Source of the DNA: Anseranas semipalmata | Lineage: Eukaryota > Chordata > Aves > Anseriformes > Anseranatidae | Assembly (NCBI GenBank): GCA_013399115.1 | Contig: VXAA01001497.1 | Location: forward strand, 1,027,224 to 1,091,223 | Reading direction: 5' to 3' | DNA: 64,000 nucleotides | In this document: positions 24,820 to 37,665 of the stretch, one piece after another | Numbering within the stretch: position 1 is the stretch's first letter | Layout: the number at the start of each line of letters is the position of its first letter | Position numbers and translations under genes: made by a program | Notes under the pieces: generated by a model | The model's database searches: none | Told to the model about the DNA's origin: nothing | Seen by the model: the letters and a program-made list of their open reading frames with translations, nothing else

Positions 24820-27800
24820 CATGGAAAGTCAATGAAAGTCAATGTAATGCAAGACTGAACGTACTGAGGCCAGGTGTTTTATGACCCCCAACATGTGTTC
24901 AACCAGCCACAGGGTGATTTCATGCTTCCAGGAAGTCCTCCTGGAAGAGGAAATTCTCCTAGATTGGCTGCTTTATTGCCAATTGGGAAGGGAGATTTTG
25001 ACCCCATTAAAAGCACTGTCTAAACTCTCATCCAGCATGATTTAGGTCTTCCTTTGGGTAGTTTTGGCTCAAACTGTGTGAAAGTGCTTCTGTCTGAAGC
25101 AATCCTTGAGCAGTTTTGAGCGTAGTCCTCAAAGGGAGCAGGCAGCTTTGTGAAAGAATTGGTCAAATAGTCCTTCTGAAAAGGGAGTGATTACCCCAGA
25201 GCAGCGTACAGTGGGAAAAGGGAAGCGCATCACCCAGGGTGTGAATCAGAATTCAGAAGATAGATGGTCTTTTCTTTTTTCTTTTCTTTCTCTTTTTTTG
25301 TTCTTTTGAAGAACTGGTTTTACTCTCTTCAGCTGGAACAGACTGTTATTAGTCTCTCAGCAGAGCTTTGTAATGGAAATGAGGAGAGGCACTATCTGTT
25401 TCTTACAACCTGCCATAAAATACATGGATAGAGAGAGGTGTTTTATATGTATGTAAACTGAGGATCAGTTTTGAGAGTTGTACCTTCCACTTCAGAGCAC
25501 AAGCAACGCTCCTTGATGTCTGCTTTGAAAACCAAGGGTTTTATCTGTCTAATAGTCAATTATCTGATGTTGTAATGAGCAGGCTTTGGGGAACCTTGAA
25601 AAGCAGTTTCCTGGTATCTAAATCTCTTAACTGTTTCACTCTTTGCTTTTCTGTTATGCAGAACATTGCTTTGTTGGTTAGAAAGCCAGCACAGCTCTGG
25701 CAAATTTAATATGAAGAGACTGCTGTATGCTGACCTTCAGGTGATCTCTGGTGCTTTACTCTGTCCTCTTCACCTCACCAGTATGTCATTTGTTTAAAAT
25801 GGCACAGAAGTTAGAAGAGGAAATTGAAAGCAAACCTCAGCAAGCTCTGTTTTACTTGTTATTGGATTTACTACAAAATAAGTCACTTTGGTACACAGTG
25901 GCTTGACAAATACGGTTTGTAAATAGCCTTAATGCAATGTATAATAACTAAGGATGAGAGGATTTGAACTTTAAAAATGTCATGCTTGGTCATTCTGACC
26001 TATTATTTACAGGCAAGTGCACTTTCTCTCTCCTGTGGCCTAGTAATATTACATCAAGAATAATTCTGTCATTTTACAGGGGGAAAAAAGATTCTCTCTG
26101 ATGTATGAACATACTCATTAGTATATTCTGTGCATTTCCCACAAGGAACATCTTTGCGCTATAGTGATAGGAAATGTCACAATGTTTCAGATTGATGGAA
26201 GAGACATAAGGAATCTTTCATCTCAACAAAGAATAATATTTCCCTTATAGTAAGTGGTGTGTCACCACCAGTATTGAGATGTCTTCCGATCAGTGAAGAC
26301 AAATTCCTCTCAGTGCCAATACTTTGTGGAAAATCTTGATGTAGGAGGACTCATGCTTAAACGGTATGCACTGTAAGTTTTGTAGAAAGAACATCCCTCC
26401 CATAATGTGATAAAAAATTCAAAGAATGGAGAAACTTAGCATAATACAAACTGAGGTATTTCACGAATGAAAAGGACATAAAATCTTCAAAACACTGTGT
26501 ATATTGCATAGAAAGATCAGGTGTTTTATAAAGGGGTCACTTCTCAATGTTCTGAGTATATAGAAAAAAATACAATTTCATATGAATGCACACTGTTTCA
26601 TCTAAGTACTCTCATTGCTGCAAAATTAAATCTTTGAACTAATTTCAGATATATTTACCTTCTATAGATAAAAAATGTACTTAATACAGCATTTCCAGAG
26701 TGCTGTATGTAGAAAGTCCTCTACATACTTGAAAACTAAGCCTGTATTTCCTTACAATAAGTTATTCAGACACATTCCATTTTCTGTGGGACTTAACTCC
26801 TTCTCAAATCTCAAGGCAAAAATTATGATTATTACAAGCTCTAGTAATAGCCAAGAGGCTGGAATCACAGAACATAAATCAGCATTTTTAGGAGAAACCT
26901 CTGCACTGTGCTCACTGGTATAACTAAGATAATTCAGACACATTATGTTTTATATAATGGCATCCTTCAAAATGTGGTCAAAATTTCTGGTCACCCTTCT
27001 GTCAAAATCATGTACAAATCAAAAGGAAAGACTGCATAAAGAACTTGATTGTTGTTTATAAAATATGGAGATTATGCTATGCATTTCTTCTTCAGTCTGG
27101 TTTTTAACGTTATTGGAAATGAGATCAATAAAATATATACTGTGCTTGACGTGTCTGGTGGTGTTTGCATTCTCGAACTTTGAGCTCGGGAGATGCTGCG
27201 AAGTTCTGCTTCGAGGCATTGCTGGACTCACTGGGTGAGTCCGTGGCTGACTAGCGGGATGTCTCATCACTGTTGGGATTCACGGGTGATGTTTTCCTCC
27301 AGCTGTTGCGCTGAGAGCCTCTGCCTAGTCAGCATGCCAACCAGTTGCATACTCAGTTCAGGCCCTGCACAAAATGCAGTAATAATCACTGGTTTCCTGT
27401 AAAATATTTCCAGAGGCACTCCTGTTGGAGCCACCTCTGCTATCCAGAGGTTAGAGGTTGGAGCCCTCACCAAGGGTGTTGGAGAAGAGCAGGTTCATTT
27501 CCCTCTCCTTTGCATCCATCCAACACCATCTTTCCCCCTGCATAAACCACAGACAGTAGGCGAGACTGGGGACTTAACAGGACTGGGTGTGTGTGGGAAT
27601 CAGAGGGAAGGCTTGTCACTCCCTTCTCATGAGGTTTACACGGAAACGATCAGTGATTCATTGGGCCAGAGAGAGAGGGACACAGACACAATGAGACAGG
27701 ATCCAAGCGTGACTCTGAGCTACCCATTCACGCTCTTTTGGATTCACTGAGGATGGGAGGGGAAGAATGAGTCTGTAACCCAGGAGGTAGGTGGCTCCTA

Positions 27801-30800
27801 TGGAGCTGAAAGATGTGCGTACGTCCCTGTCCCTGTGATTACACAGCTATCATGAGGCAGCCACTTAGACAAAACCAGGCACAGCCCCTGGAGAAGGGAG
27901 GAGAAGGCAGGGCCCTCCTCCTCTCCGCTGGGCGTGTGAGCCAGTGGGCTACAGAGCCTTGTGTCCTTCCCCGGGCTGTCAGCACTTACGTGCAATGTCG
28001 AACTGCAGCAAGAATAGATGGGAACGCCCCAACTGTGTTTCGGAATAGGCCATCACAGCAAATGTGAGCTGAGTCCTCTCAGGCAGAAACAGGAAATGAG
28101 CCCACATTTCAGAGTGCCTGCTAGGTGCACCAGCCTGCAGGCCAGAGCAGAAAGAAAAAAAAAGGTGGGAGGGAAAGAAAAGCAGCATCCCCTACAGTCA
28201 AATCTTAAAAGAAAGTAGCAATACACATCGCTCCTCCACTCAGTTTGTAATTTTTTTTTTTATGAAAGAAAGGACTGAGGTACCCTCGGGCCTACAAATC
28301 GGATTCAGAGAACCCAGAATCATCGACATGGAGGTGCCTCTTAAGCAAGGTGCCATTTAAGATGCCTCTGTTCCCTCCCTTTCATGTCAACTCAGTGTGA
28401 TGGCTGTTGTGGGTCCCTCTTGATGGAAAAGAAAATAGGCAGGTGCCCTGCGTTAGGACGTGACTCACTCAGGACTGCAGACAGGGAGAGGTGTTAGGGA
28501 GGTTTGACGTGAGGCATCCTTGAGCATCACTGCCATGTGTAGAGGTACGTTGGAAACCTCTGTGTAATAATCACAGAAATACCTGTCACATAGCGAGTTA
28601 GTCATTTTTCTGCTGTGCTGTTAAGTCATCCTGGAAGAATGGCAGTCAGGAGTTGCACTCTTGAGCAACAGACCATGGCAAAGGCAGGATGGGGAAAGGG
28701 AACAAATGAGAAGAAAAAAAAAAAAAAAGCATGTGGTGGCATTTGCAACCCAGAATTGCTCAGGGGTTTCTCAAATACCCACCAAGTATGACGCCATATG
28801 AGAAATGAGGGGAATTTGATTTAGAAGACACAAAAGAAGTGGCTGGTACAGGGCTGCTGTTATTTTGTCACTGACGTGCCCCTTTTGAGTTACTGTTTGC
28901 TGGCTAACTAATAGATGAAGGTATTGTTAAAGGTTGTTGGTATGATCTGAATACAGCCACCTCGTGGCAAATTTTAAATGATGCTGAAAATGGAGAGCAT
29001 GAAAATGGAGTGCCTTGCATGGCACACACAGCCTATAATTAGGTGCATTTCTGTGTTAATCCCATTCTCTGCTGTGAGCCAATCTATTCCAGATTTGCAA
29101 CCAAAACTTGTCAGCAAAGCACAAATCTGTATGTCGACATCAGCTTATCCCAGATAACCAGTATATTCTGTCTTTGAGCCCATCTCATGCTTTCTGCTGC
29201 TTTTCAGAGGTAAGCATCCCATCCAGATTCAAGTTCTCTGGCTGGGATTTGTAATGCAGAGTCCAGAAGTGCAATCAGCTTTCTGTTTCCAAAAGGGCTG
29301 TGTTTGACATAAGGATGTGTTTGAAAAGCCAGTTTAATGTCGAATCTGTTGTTTTGTGGTACTTATAAGGGATGGATCAAATAAAGCTGTTGAAAGTTTG
29401 TGAATTACTATTTCCCAAACCAAAACAAATCTAGAAGACTATAGAAGGCCCTGCACTGCTGAACCCTGCTCATTCCCACAAATGAGAAAGAGTCACTGAG
29501 GTATCTATCATTGTCTTCATGGATGTAATTCCCTGTGGGTTGTGTATTAGATATTTCTAATTTCACTGGTTGAGCCAAATGCTATGGACCGTGGCTTATC
29601 CTCAGAGCCTTTATATTTAGTGCCATATTCAAGAAGTTTCTTCTAGCAAACCCTTCAATACTGAACTGAAATTGGATTTGCCTTACATCAAATGTTTGTC
29701 TTTATTCTGTTTTAAGGAACAAGAATGCACAATTTGTGTGTTTGACTTGATAGCCAAAGCTCAATGTAATGATTTAATGCACTTGAAAAGAAAAAGCTCT
29801 CATCTGAGTTGGTTTATCTGTCAGTCAGTGCTTGTAAAAAGCTGAAATGTTCCTCAGTAATTCACCATGACTGCCTAGCAAATTAGAAAAAAGAGCTAAG
29901 CTACAGGAGTGGGGCACAGCTTGCAAACACTCGTGTTCTGGGAGAGTCCACATTGCTTATCTATTTTCAAGCACAAGAAGCAGAACAATCTAAAACATTT
30001 CATTTTTAGTCTTGGAAAGCCACCTCTGAAAAGCGCATGCACATTTTTCCAAGAGAGCACGGGATGTGGCACCCCACGTTTTGCATCAGACCCACAGCAG
30101 GGCCGCTAGCAACAAAATGACGTCCATGCAGGCAGAAGGAGTCCTCAGACCTGTAAAACTGCAGAATGAAGCTTTGTAACGCAGCTTTGTACCCGCTGTC
30201 TTTCACCATACACCACAGAGCAGCTTACAGCAGGTAGCTGGCTGAAATCTGAGCAGCTCCCAGGAGCGCAGACCCAGGACCTTTCTCCAGGCACTGGCCT
30301 GACCTGCTGGCCCCACTCAAAATTTGTCCCAGGAATGCTGTCTGAAAGCTCCACTGCCAGGCCCTGCTGCAGCACGTGGGTTGTATGTTGTGGCCAGACA
30401 CAATTAGAGCAATTAAAAGCCAACAGACATCACTAATTTAGCTTGCTAAGCTCAGAGGGCTTTTAGTTAGCTAGTTGTGCATGGTTTTATATTAGGGAAG
30501 TACTTTGTCAAGTTATCATGCTATTTTATGTTGTCTTGTACTGGCATAACGCATTCATTCGGTATTCATTCAATCTCACATGCCTTTCCCGCTGGCACAG
30601 CACGGTAATTTGGAACCATTTACAGGCAAAGTGAGGAATATGTCGAGGAAGAGAGAATCTGACATTTCATTGAGTGGGTAACCTGAAACGATTGGTTACA
30701 TTAGTCAAGCAAGCTTGAGGGTTGTGTCTATCAGAGGCTTGCCTGAAACGTTATGAAAAATGCAAGTTGATTCCTACCAGACCTTTTTTGCAAAGGGTAA

Positions 30801-31559
30801 AAACAGTACAAGTGAGCAACCATGTATTTAAGAAGCTATGTATCATTTAAATGAGATCATCAGGTATTGCAATTAACGTATTTATCTCCACTTATATTAG
30901 ATAAATATTCTGCTTCAAATAAGAACATTGGACTGGGAGGGTCATTCTACACGCTGCAGTACTTCTATTTTCTTCCTGTTATCAGCCCCAAAATACTGAT
31001 AGGAAAAATATTTTCTTAAATTATAATTCCTGCTTTGTAAGAGAAATTTTGCTTTGAAGATGCCAAAACAATGCACAGCTTTCTGAGTTTAAAGACTACA
31101 GGCTAGCTGTACAGTGATATTACGTGATCAATCATTTGGAAAAACAGCTGTGACATTCATCAAAGAGAAGAAAATCAAGAATGATTCAGCAGTTAGAGGG
31201 GATGTACAGAGTCAGTCATTATGTTATCTGTGGAGAGGAATGCTTGCTGGAGGGCAATTCCCTTAACACATACACACACGCACACATGTCTCTCAGAAAC
31301 TGCCCATACTGGGAAATTTTCCTGTGTATGTGTGGTTATTTTCTGAGGTCTCTGATGATGATCTTCATGCCACAAGGAACAGGTAGAGATAAAAAAGCAA
31401 AGCAGTATCAGACAGAAAGTGCTGGAACACAATGAAATAACGGATTTTTTTTTTTTTTCTGTCTACAGCATTCTCTATATGCAAATCATCAAAATTGGGT
31501 TAGAAAGAATATTAAAAATAAAAGTGAATAATAAAACCACTTAAATTTTGTAGAATGTG
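24820..31559. other. Intergenic DNA with no gene recognised
   Basis: About 6.7 kb downstream of MOCOS. Several short open frames occur on both strands (for example 27.0-27.5 and 27.8-28.2 kb), but they overlap one another and show no domain. Small A-runs (28715-28728) are the only repeats I can name. Confidence 0.6.
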
Positions 31560-32056
31560 TTAGTATAAACAAAAGCAATTTCTAGGCTTATGAAGCTTCA
31601 TATCATAGTTCATCCTACCAATTCTTGTTATGGCAGCCCACTAACTACTGGACCCTGGATAAAAGTCATGGAAATCATCCTAGTTATTGTCAGCTAATTC
31701 TTGAAAAAGATACTCATGGTCTACAGCTTCCTCACGAGGGGAGCGGAGGGGCAGGCGCTGATCTCTGCTCTCTGGTGACAGCGACAGGACCCGAGGGAAC
31801 GGCATGGGGCTGCGACAGGGGAGGGTCAGGCTGGGTGTTAGGAAAAGGTTCTTCACTGAGACGGTGGTGGGGCACTGGGACAGGCTCCCCAGGGCAGTGG
31901 TCATGGCACCGAGCCTGACAGAGTTCAAGAAGTGTTTGGACAACGCTCTCAGACATAGGGTCTGATTTTTGGGTGGTCCTGTGTGGAGCCAGGAGTTGGA
32001 CTCAATGATCCTTGTGGGTTCCTTCCAACCCAGGATATTCTGTGGTTCTATGGATA
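31560..32056 (+). repeat. Inverted duplication, left arm (non-CR1 flank plus CR1)
   Basis: This arm pairs with 33721-34220 in reverse orientation. Positions 31560-31711 are not CR1 yet match 34069-34220 with one mismatch that I could find (T against C at 31564) and no indel. The rest is a CR1 3' fragment that matches the other arm less well, with about 20 differences in roughly 310 bases, mostly in its 3' two thirds. Confidence 0.92.
31712..32055 (+). mobile_element. CR1 LINE 3' fragment in left arm
   Basis: It begins within CTCATGG-CTACAGCTTCCTC and runs through GGTTAGGAAAAGGTTCTTCA-like and TTGGACTCAATGATCCTTGT blocks to a degraded octamer tail (ATTCTGTGGTTCTATGG). It has the same 5' truncation point, and apparently the same small deletion after CATGG, as the copy in the right arm. 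Confidence 0.93.
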
Positions 32057-32864
32057 TGGACATGGTGATAAAGCTGCTGACCAAAGTAGTTACATGACAA
32101 ACTAAAATTTAAAATCATAGGCCTTAAAATCATTTCTGGATACAAGAGTGGGACAGACTTCATAAAGGGAAACACTTTTTCTTAGAAAGAGGAAACTTCT
32201 GGCTCTTAATCTTGCAATGAAAAGCTGAAAAGCTTTTTCAGCTGTAGCAAGAGTTGCTGGTTCAGAAATATCATGATTTTTGACCTCTTGAGGTTGGCGT
32301 TATTTTGATATACACAAAGCCTTTCTTAACCTGGAGGTTCCTGTGGAAGTAATAACTGCAGCTGTCAGAAAGAGGATATGTGATCATGAATGGCAGAGAA
32401 GATGAATCCTCTTAAAGGGCTGTCAGTAGAACAAGAGACTGTGACTCTCTGGTGCCCTTAGGGCAATAGGAGCCATGAGCCCAGGAATCCAGCTGGAAAT
32501 GCGGCCACAAAGTCATGAATGAACTCAGGTATTGGGAATGCTGCCTTAATAAGTGAGGTCTCCCCTTCAACTTTCAGCTATTTCTCATTTATCTCTGAAA
32601 ATAAAGCTGCACGAACACAAGTGTTACCGTACTACACTAATGGGGACTTCACTGAGATTCCCTTTACATTATGAGTTGTTTTCTCCGCTAATGAGCCCAA
32701 AAGTACATTGTAATACAATAACAACTTGGTAAGATTAAAAAATTAGTATGATGGTCTTTAAGTGAATTCATTCATATGAAGCTGTTTTCGGTGCTATTAA
32801 TGTTGAAGAACTTCTAATTAGTCTCTTGGTTATCGAATTGTCAGTGTCACAGGCTGTGTTTGAA

Positions 32865-33225
32865 GGGACTTCTGAAGGTTACCTAGTTCAACACACTGCT
32901 CCAGGCCTCAGGGCTAGATCAGGTTGCTCAGGGCTGTGTCCAGTCAAGTTCTGAGCATCTCCAATAACCTCACTAGGCAACCTCTTCCTCTGCTTTTCCT
33001 CCCTCCTGGTAAAGAATCTTTTCCAAGATCCTCTCCGAAATTTGACTTCTGACTGTTGCCTCTTACCTTTTGCTGTGCACCTTGGAGAAGACTCTGGTTA
33101 AGTCTTCATCCCCCACCTAGATGCAATTGTGCCCCTTGCCTTAGCTTTCTCTTCTCCAGGCTGAAGAAACCTGGCTCCCTCAGTCTCTCCTCCTGTGTTG
33201 TGAGCTACAGTCCTCAAACCTTACT
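32865..33225 (-). mobile_element. Old, degraded CR1 LINE fragment, reverse orientation
   Basis: The order AGATCAGGTTGCTCAGGGCT, a CTCACTAGGCAACCTCTTCC-like block, GTAAAGAATCTTTTCC, CTTCTCCAGGCTGAA and CTCCCTCAGTCTCTCCTC follows the reverse complement of the CR1 3' region. It is much more diverged than the flanking CR1 arms and lies in the spacer between them. Confidence 0.8.
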
Positions 33226-33718
33226 TTCCAATGAAAAGTATGATGAGTGATTTCAAATATCCTTTGCTGAATGCAGGAATATTTAAACCAGAGAACCGAA
33301 AAATCACCTGCTGACCAACAGCACTGAGTGATGTCCTCCATCTCTTCTAGTGGTGAATTTGTGAGAAGGACCAGTTCATGCAGGTGCCATTTCCCTGGCA
33401 AGTGGGGTCAAAATGCTATATTAGTATAAGAATGGATTTAGAGACCTGGCTGTAATACATCCATTTCAGCTCCTCAAATACTCTGAAGTTAGTTTTAAAT
33501 GAAATGTTACACTGAGTTCAGGGTATGAACCTATTACCACTGATTTGCTTGTTGATTCCCCTTTTGACTCACCCTAGGCAAAGTTCGTTTTTCTGTTCTT
33601 TGTTTGTTGTTGTTTGTTTTTAATATATTCTTCACAAAGCTGGAATCTGGTTGAAGTCTTGGGCCTAATGAAGTCATCAGTAAAATTAAACTCTTATCTG
33701 CTAGGTAAACTCCAGTCT

Positions 33719-34068
33719 CATAGAATATCACAGAATCATAGAATATCCGAGTTGGAAGGGACCCACAAGGATCATTGAGTCCAACTCCTGGGTCCCCATA
33801 GGACCACCCAAAAATCAGACCCTATGTCTGGGAGCATTGTCCAAACGCTTCTTGAACCCCAGCAGGCTCAGTGCTGTGACCACTGCCCTGGGGAGCCTGT
33901 CCCAGTGCCCCACCACCCTCTCAGTGAAGAACCTTTTCCTAACACCCAGCCTGACCCTCCCCTGTCACAGCTCCATGCCGTTCCCTCGGGTCCTGTCACT
34001 GTCACCAGAGAGCAGAGATCAGCGCCTGCCCCTCCGCTCCCCTCGTGAGGAAGCTGTAGACCATGAGT
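33719..34068 (-). mobile_element. CR1 LINE 3' fragment in right arm, reverse orientation
   Basis: The + strand opens with the reverse complement of the octamer tail (CATAGAAT, CAGAATCATAGAAT), then GAGTTGGAAGGGACCCACAA, ending in GAAGCTGTAG. Its truncation and junction with the flank are identical to those of the 31.7 kb copy. Confidence 0.93.
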
Positions 34069-34220
34069 ATCTTTTTCAAGAATTAGCTGACAATAACTAG
34101 GATGATTTCCATGACTTTTATCCAGGGTCCAGTAGTTAGTGGGCTGCCATAACAAGAATTGGTAGGATGAACTATGATATGAAGCTTCATAAGCCTAGAA
34201 ATTGCTTTTGTTTATGCTAA
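33721..34220 (-). repeat. Inverted duplication, right arm
   Basis: Reverse-complement partner of 31560-32056, with a spacer of about 1.66 kb. Homology stops at a TTAG/CTAA boundary at 34217-34220. Beyond it the two sides are unrelated. Confidence 0.92.
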
Positions 34221-35099
34221 TGCCCAAGTACTTCTGAAAGTTTAGACAAAAGATCTACCATTTCCTAATTTACTAAATTAACTGTATCCAAAAGCAGCTA
34301 ATCAGCTTTTTCATTGCCAGCAGGCAAAAGGAAGTTGACAGCTGTTGACAACTGTATCTTTGTGCTCCTCTCTTTACCATACACAATGCAAAAAGTGTGA
34401 ATCAAGCAGAAAAGGTAATGAGATTTTCAGGCAATTATGGGAATGAAATAATGGCTGAACAGTTGAGCAACCTCATTTTTCTTTTCCTTGCACCTGACAT
34501 ATTAGTTTATCACAGTGCAACCTGTGTATGAAAACCATAATCACATGGGAGTAGAGAATCCCCTTGCTCAGGTGATGAATAACCTGCATGGATTTCAAGG
34601 TGATGAAGAATTGGAATGAATAGGATGGTTTATTTGAGAAGAGGTTGTAGACCCAAAAATCTTTGTTTGCTAAGACTGCACAGCCAGAAATCATTTCCAC
34701 AAGTTTTGGATTTTTGGTGGTAGGTTTTTTTTTTGGGTTTTTTTTTTTTTTCAGTTTTGAAGTATTACAAGGGATAGGTTAATGTTGCTGGCATAGCAGC
34801 TGAGGTTTGTGAATTTGAGAATATGATAGATTATCCTTGCAGCCTAGTGTTTTACAACTTTTAGAGGATGTTAATAAGTCGCCATTTCTGGCTTTTATGG
34901 GATCTTCTTCCTTTGGACGCAATATCGTCATAAACATATTAGCTAGTTGAACTACAGAGGAGCTGCATAAGGTGGGCTCCTCCAGCAGACAACTTGGAAG
35001 ATTACCAAGAATTCGATATTTGTGGTGAAATGCAATTGATCTTGAGGATGAATGTGAGCCCAGTACATTAGAGAAAGATAGCAAAATGGAGGGAGGGAA

Positions 35100-35235
35100 G
35101 TCCTTGAGAGGCTATTGAGTCAGCCCCTCAGCCCTAGACCAGAGCCAAATATATCTGCATAACTCCTGACAGGTGCTCATCCAGCCTGACAAAGGAACCA
35201 AAAAGGATCCCTCATGTATTATGGAGGCTTTTAAG
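35100..35235 (-). mobile_element. Ancient CR1-like LINE relic
   Basis: GAGTCAGCCCCTCAGCCCTA, followed by ACTCCTGACAGGTGCTCATC and CAGCCTGAC, mirrors the reverse complement of old amniote CR1 3' UTRs (CAGCCCCTG ... CCTGACAGGTGT ... CAACCTG). It is diverged and the tail octamers are lost. Confidence 0.55.
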
Positions 35236-36457
35236 CTGTAGGTGCATCTGACATTTATTTTCCAGCTCGTGTGTTGTAGCACGATGGAGGCTGAGCCAAG
35301 AGCTGTGGTGACCCCACTACAGGCCATGTCCTTGCTGATGGGGAATTTTGTCTTCCATGGGCTGATGAGGCCATGTGCTCAAGCTGCTGCAGACTGCCTG
35401 AACCACACCACACCCAGAGGCTTGCACACATGCAGGTTAACATGCAAAGGGCAGCTCTCAATGAAGAGGTTTTGCCAGACCAGTCAACTAGATCTTATAA
35501 TCACCATCAAGCTGTCAGAGATCTGAGAGATTTCTATTGCTGTGCTCCCTGTACTTGTTATTTCTCATCCCTGTTTTGTTCATCCTTTAACAGCAGAGCT
35601 TCAGCTGTTCTTAAAATTTCCAAAGTGGCATATGAAAAGGAAAATTCTTGTCTAACTGATGTTTACCACCCCTGGTTGATGCTTTTGCAAGAGATAATGT
35701 CACCCGAAGAGGATCAATTAGAAGCGTTTCTCTTTCTTTCATCATAAATCTCATTGAAGCAGGAATTGGTATGAAACTTGAAAGTAAGATAAACGAGTCT
35801 CATTAGGAGGAGTGAGGTATGATTAAACAATAGGGTACAGCAGGGTGGGTGACATATCAGACCAGCACTGAACTGGGGACAGCTCATCTAATTGTCACCA
35901 GCTTCCCAGCCCAAAGGAGTGGTAATTCTGAAGTTAAACATAGGTCATGAGGTACACCATCACAACGCTAAAAATTAGGCTTCGGAGCATTGACCACACT
36001 GATCCCTAAAAGTGAACTCAGAAGAACCCCTGAACTGATGAGCTTGTAATTAGCCTGACAGATGACAGCTCATAATCGGTCATGTTCGCCTCTGGTGTAA
36101 GCTGCCTGCATCTTGTTAACTTCTACAGAGACGTGACCCCTCTGATATCTGTGTGCCCATCACGAGGCAAAAGCACAGCGAACAATTTTCTATTTTTAAT
36201 TTCTACAAATGGCTAAACTCCTTTTGATTTCAAAAGAAGCAGGACAGAGCTATTTGCTTAATTATACTAAGTCCTGCCCACTGAAATGAAATGGAAATTA
36301 ATGTGAAGCTCTGTTTACAGTTCTACCCTGCTGTGCCTGAAGCTGGAAAGAGATATTACTTTCCATCTAGTGAAACAAGAGCGGTACTCATTCTTCTCAT
36401 AATCTCTTTGAAGCATCTGCACTCGAGGCAGAAGCTAAGCTCTGAAATTGAGGCATT

Positions 36458-37145
36458 TTAACAAACAGTGTCAGCGACCTTGCGCCTCGCACCACGCCGA
36501 GACAAGTAATTGCACCACCATGCCGTGTCCTGCTGCTTACCTAACGCACTCTGATGCAAGAGAAAGTAGCTGGGAGTTGCTTTGCATGTTTGACGAGGGC
36601 GAGTAGCACAGCAGCATCGACTGGATTGCGTACAGCCAGGGCAGCTTGCTTTTATCTGAAGGTTGTGAGACCCAATTTTCCAGGGCCTTGCTGCCTGGGC
36701 ACATTCACATATAGCTGCTATGTCACTCCCACCAAGGGTGTGTGTCCTTACCAGGGACGGCAAGCACAAGTGAAATTTTACCAGAGCAGAGATGTACCAT
36801 CTTACCCCTGCTTTATCAGCTGCATTCTTCAGGCAGCTCCAGTACCTTGTGGCCTGGATCCCTTTCTGCTTCTCTGCTCCAGGTGGAAGCAATCTCCCCA
36901 TAACCTGCCATTTTATCTGCAGCTCTTGTTTGCTGGCCTTTGCCCTTTCCACCCACGTGTGGAGGTTTGTCAGAGTCTCCCAGACTGATATCTGCAGCTC
37001 AGTCTGCTTGCAGCTCCTCTTGGAGGTGAGTAGGATGGTAGGCCCGGTGAGAGAAGGCAACCAGGCCCATGGGGAGGGTGTGGGGCTGTGCAGCGGGGCA
37101 CGTCACAGCCCAGTTCTCCACCAACTCACCTGCTTCAGAGGGTAG
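36458..37145. other. Block open on both strands, status unknown
   Basis: A 200-codon frame (minus, 36458-37060) overlaps 144-codon and 117-codon frames on the plus strand. The region is somewhat richer in GC than its surroundings, which lowers the stop-codon density. I recognise no domain, signal peptide or repeat in any of the translations. Most likely it is noncoding. Confidence 0.2.
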
Positions 37146-37253
37146 CTTACTCAGGGCTGAGGTCCTGGGAGATGAAGAGCTTGGCTAAGATCTATAAACT
37201 CCATGTGGTCTAGGACCATCTTATTCCAGATCTGGCTCTGAGGGCTTCTTATA

Positions 37254-37275
37254 TGTTTGTTTGTTTGTTTGTTTT
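37254..37275 (+). repeat. (GTTT)n simple repeat
   Basis: Five consecutive TTTG-type units, a short microsatellite. Confidence 0.85.
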
Positions 37276-37585
37276 AATCTGCTGCTTGAGATAAAAAACC
37301 ATACACAGGTGACAGGGCTTAATTTTCTCCATTTATCCACAGGTGAGTGAGGCAAGGCATGCTTGTCCTTTGGCCTTCTCCGTGTTTTAAAGACTCTGGC
37401 TTTTTGTGGTGAAAGAATAGGAATTCTCCTGGAATCAGGATAGGTTGATGTTTAAGTCCCTTGAAGCAGACAAGGGAATTCAGCCCAAAACTTTCATGTC
37501 CTGGGTCAGCATTTGGAGTGGCAACCTCTGCAAAAGAGAAGCTGCTAGTGTCTCTTGACTAGCAAACATCTGCAGAGTTCCATGG

Positions 37586-37665
37586 GACCATGGGATAACT
37601 TAGGCTGGAAGAGGCTTCTATGGGGGCATCTCATCCATCCTCCAGATACCACCTCACCGAAATGC
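37586..37665 (-). mobile_element. Possible ancient CR1 relic
   Basis: ATAACTTAGGCTGGAAGAGG with a following CATCTCATCCATCCTCC-like stretch resembles the reverse complement of an old CR1 tail region. It is short and diverged. Confidence 0.4.

Noticed and set aside
31625..31956. Open frames at 31.6-32.1 kb, and their near-copies at 33.8-34.2 and 41.4-41.8 kb
   Set aside because: All are translations of the CR1 3' UTR and its flank. Their similarity reflects the repeat, not a gene family.
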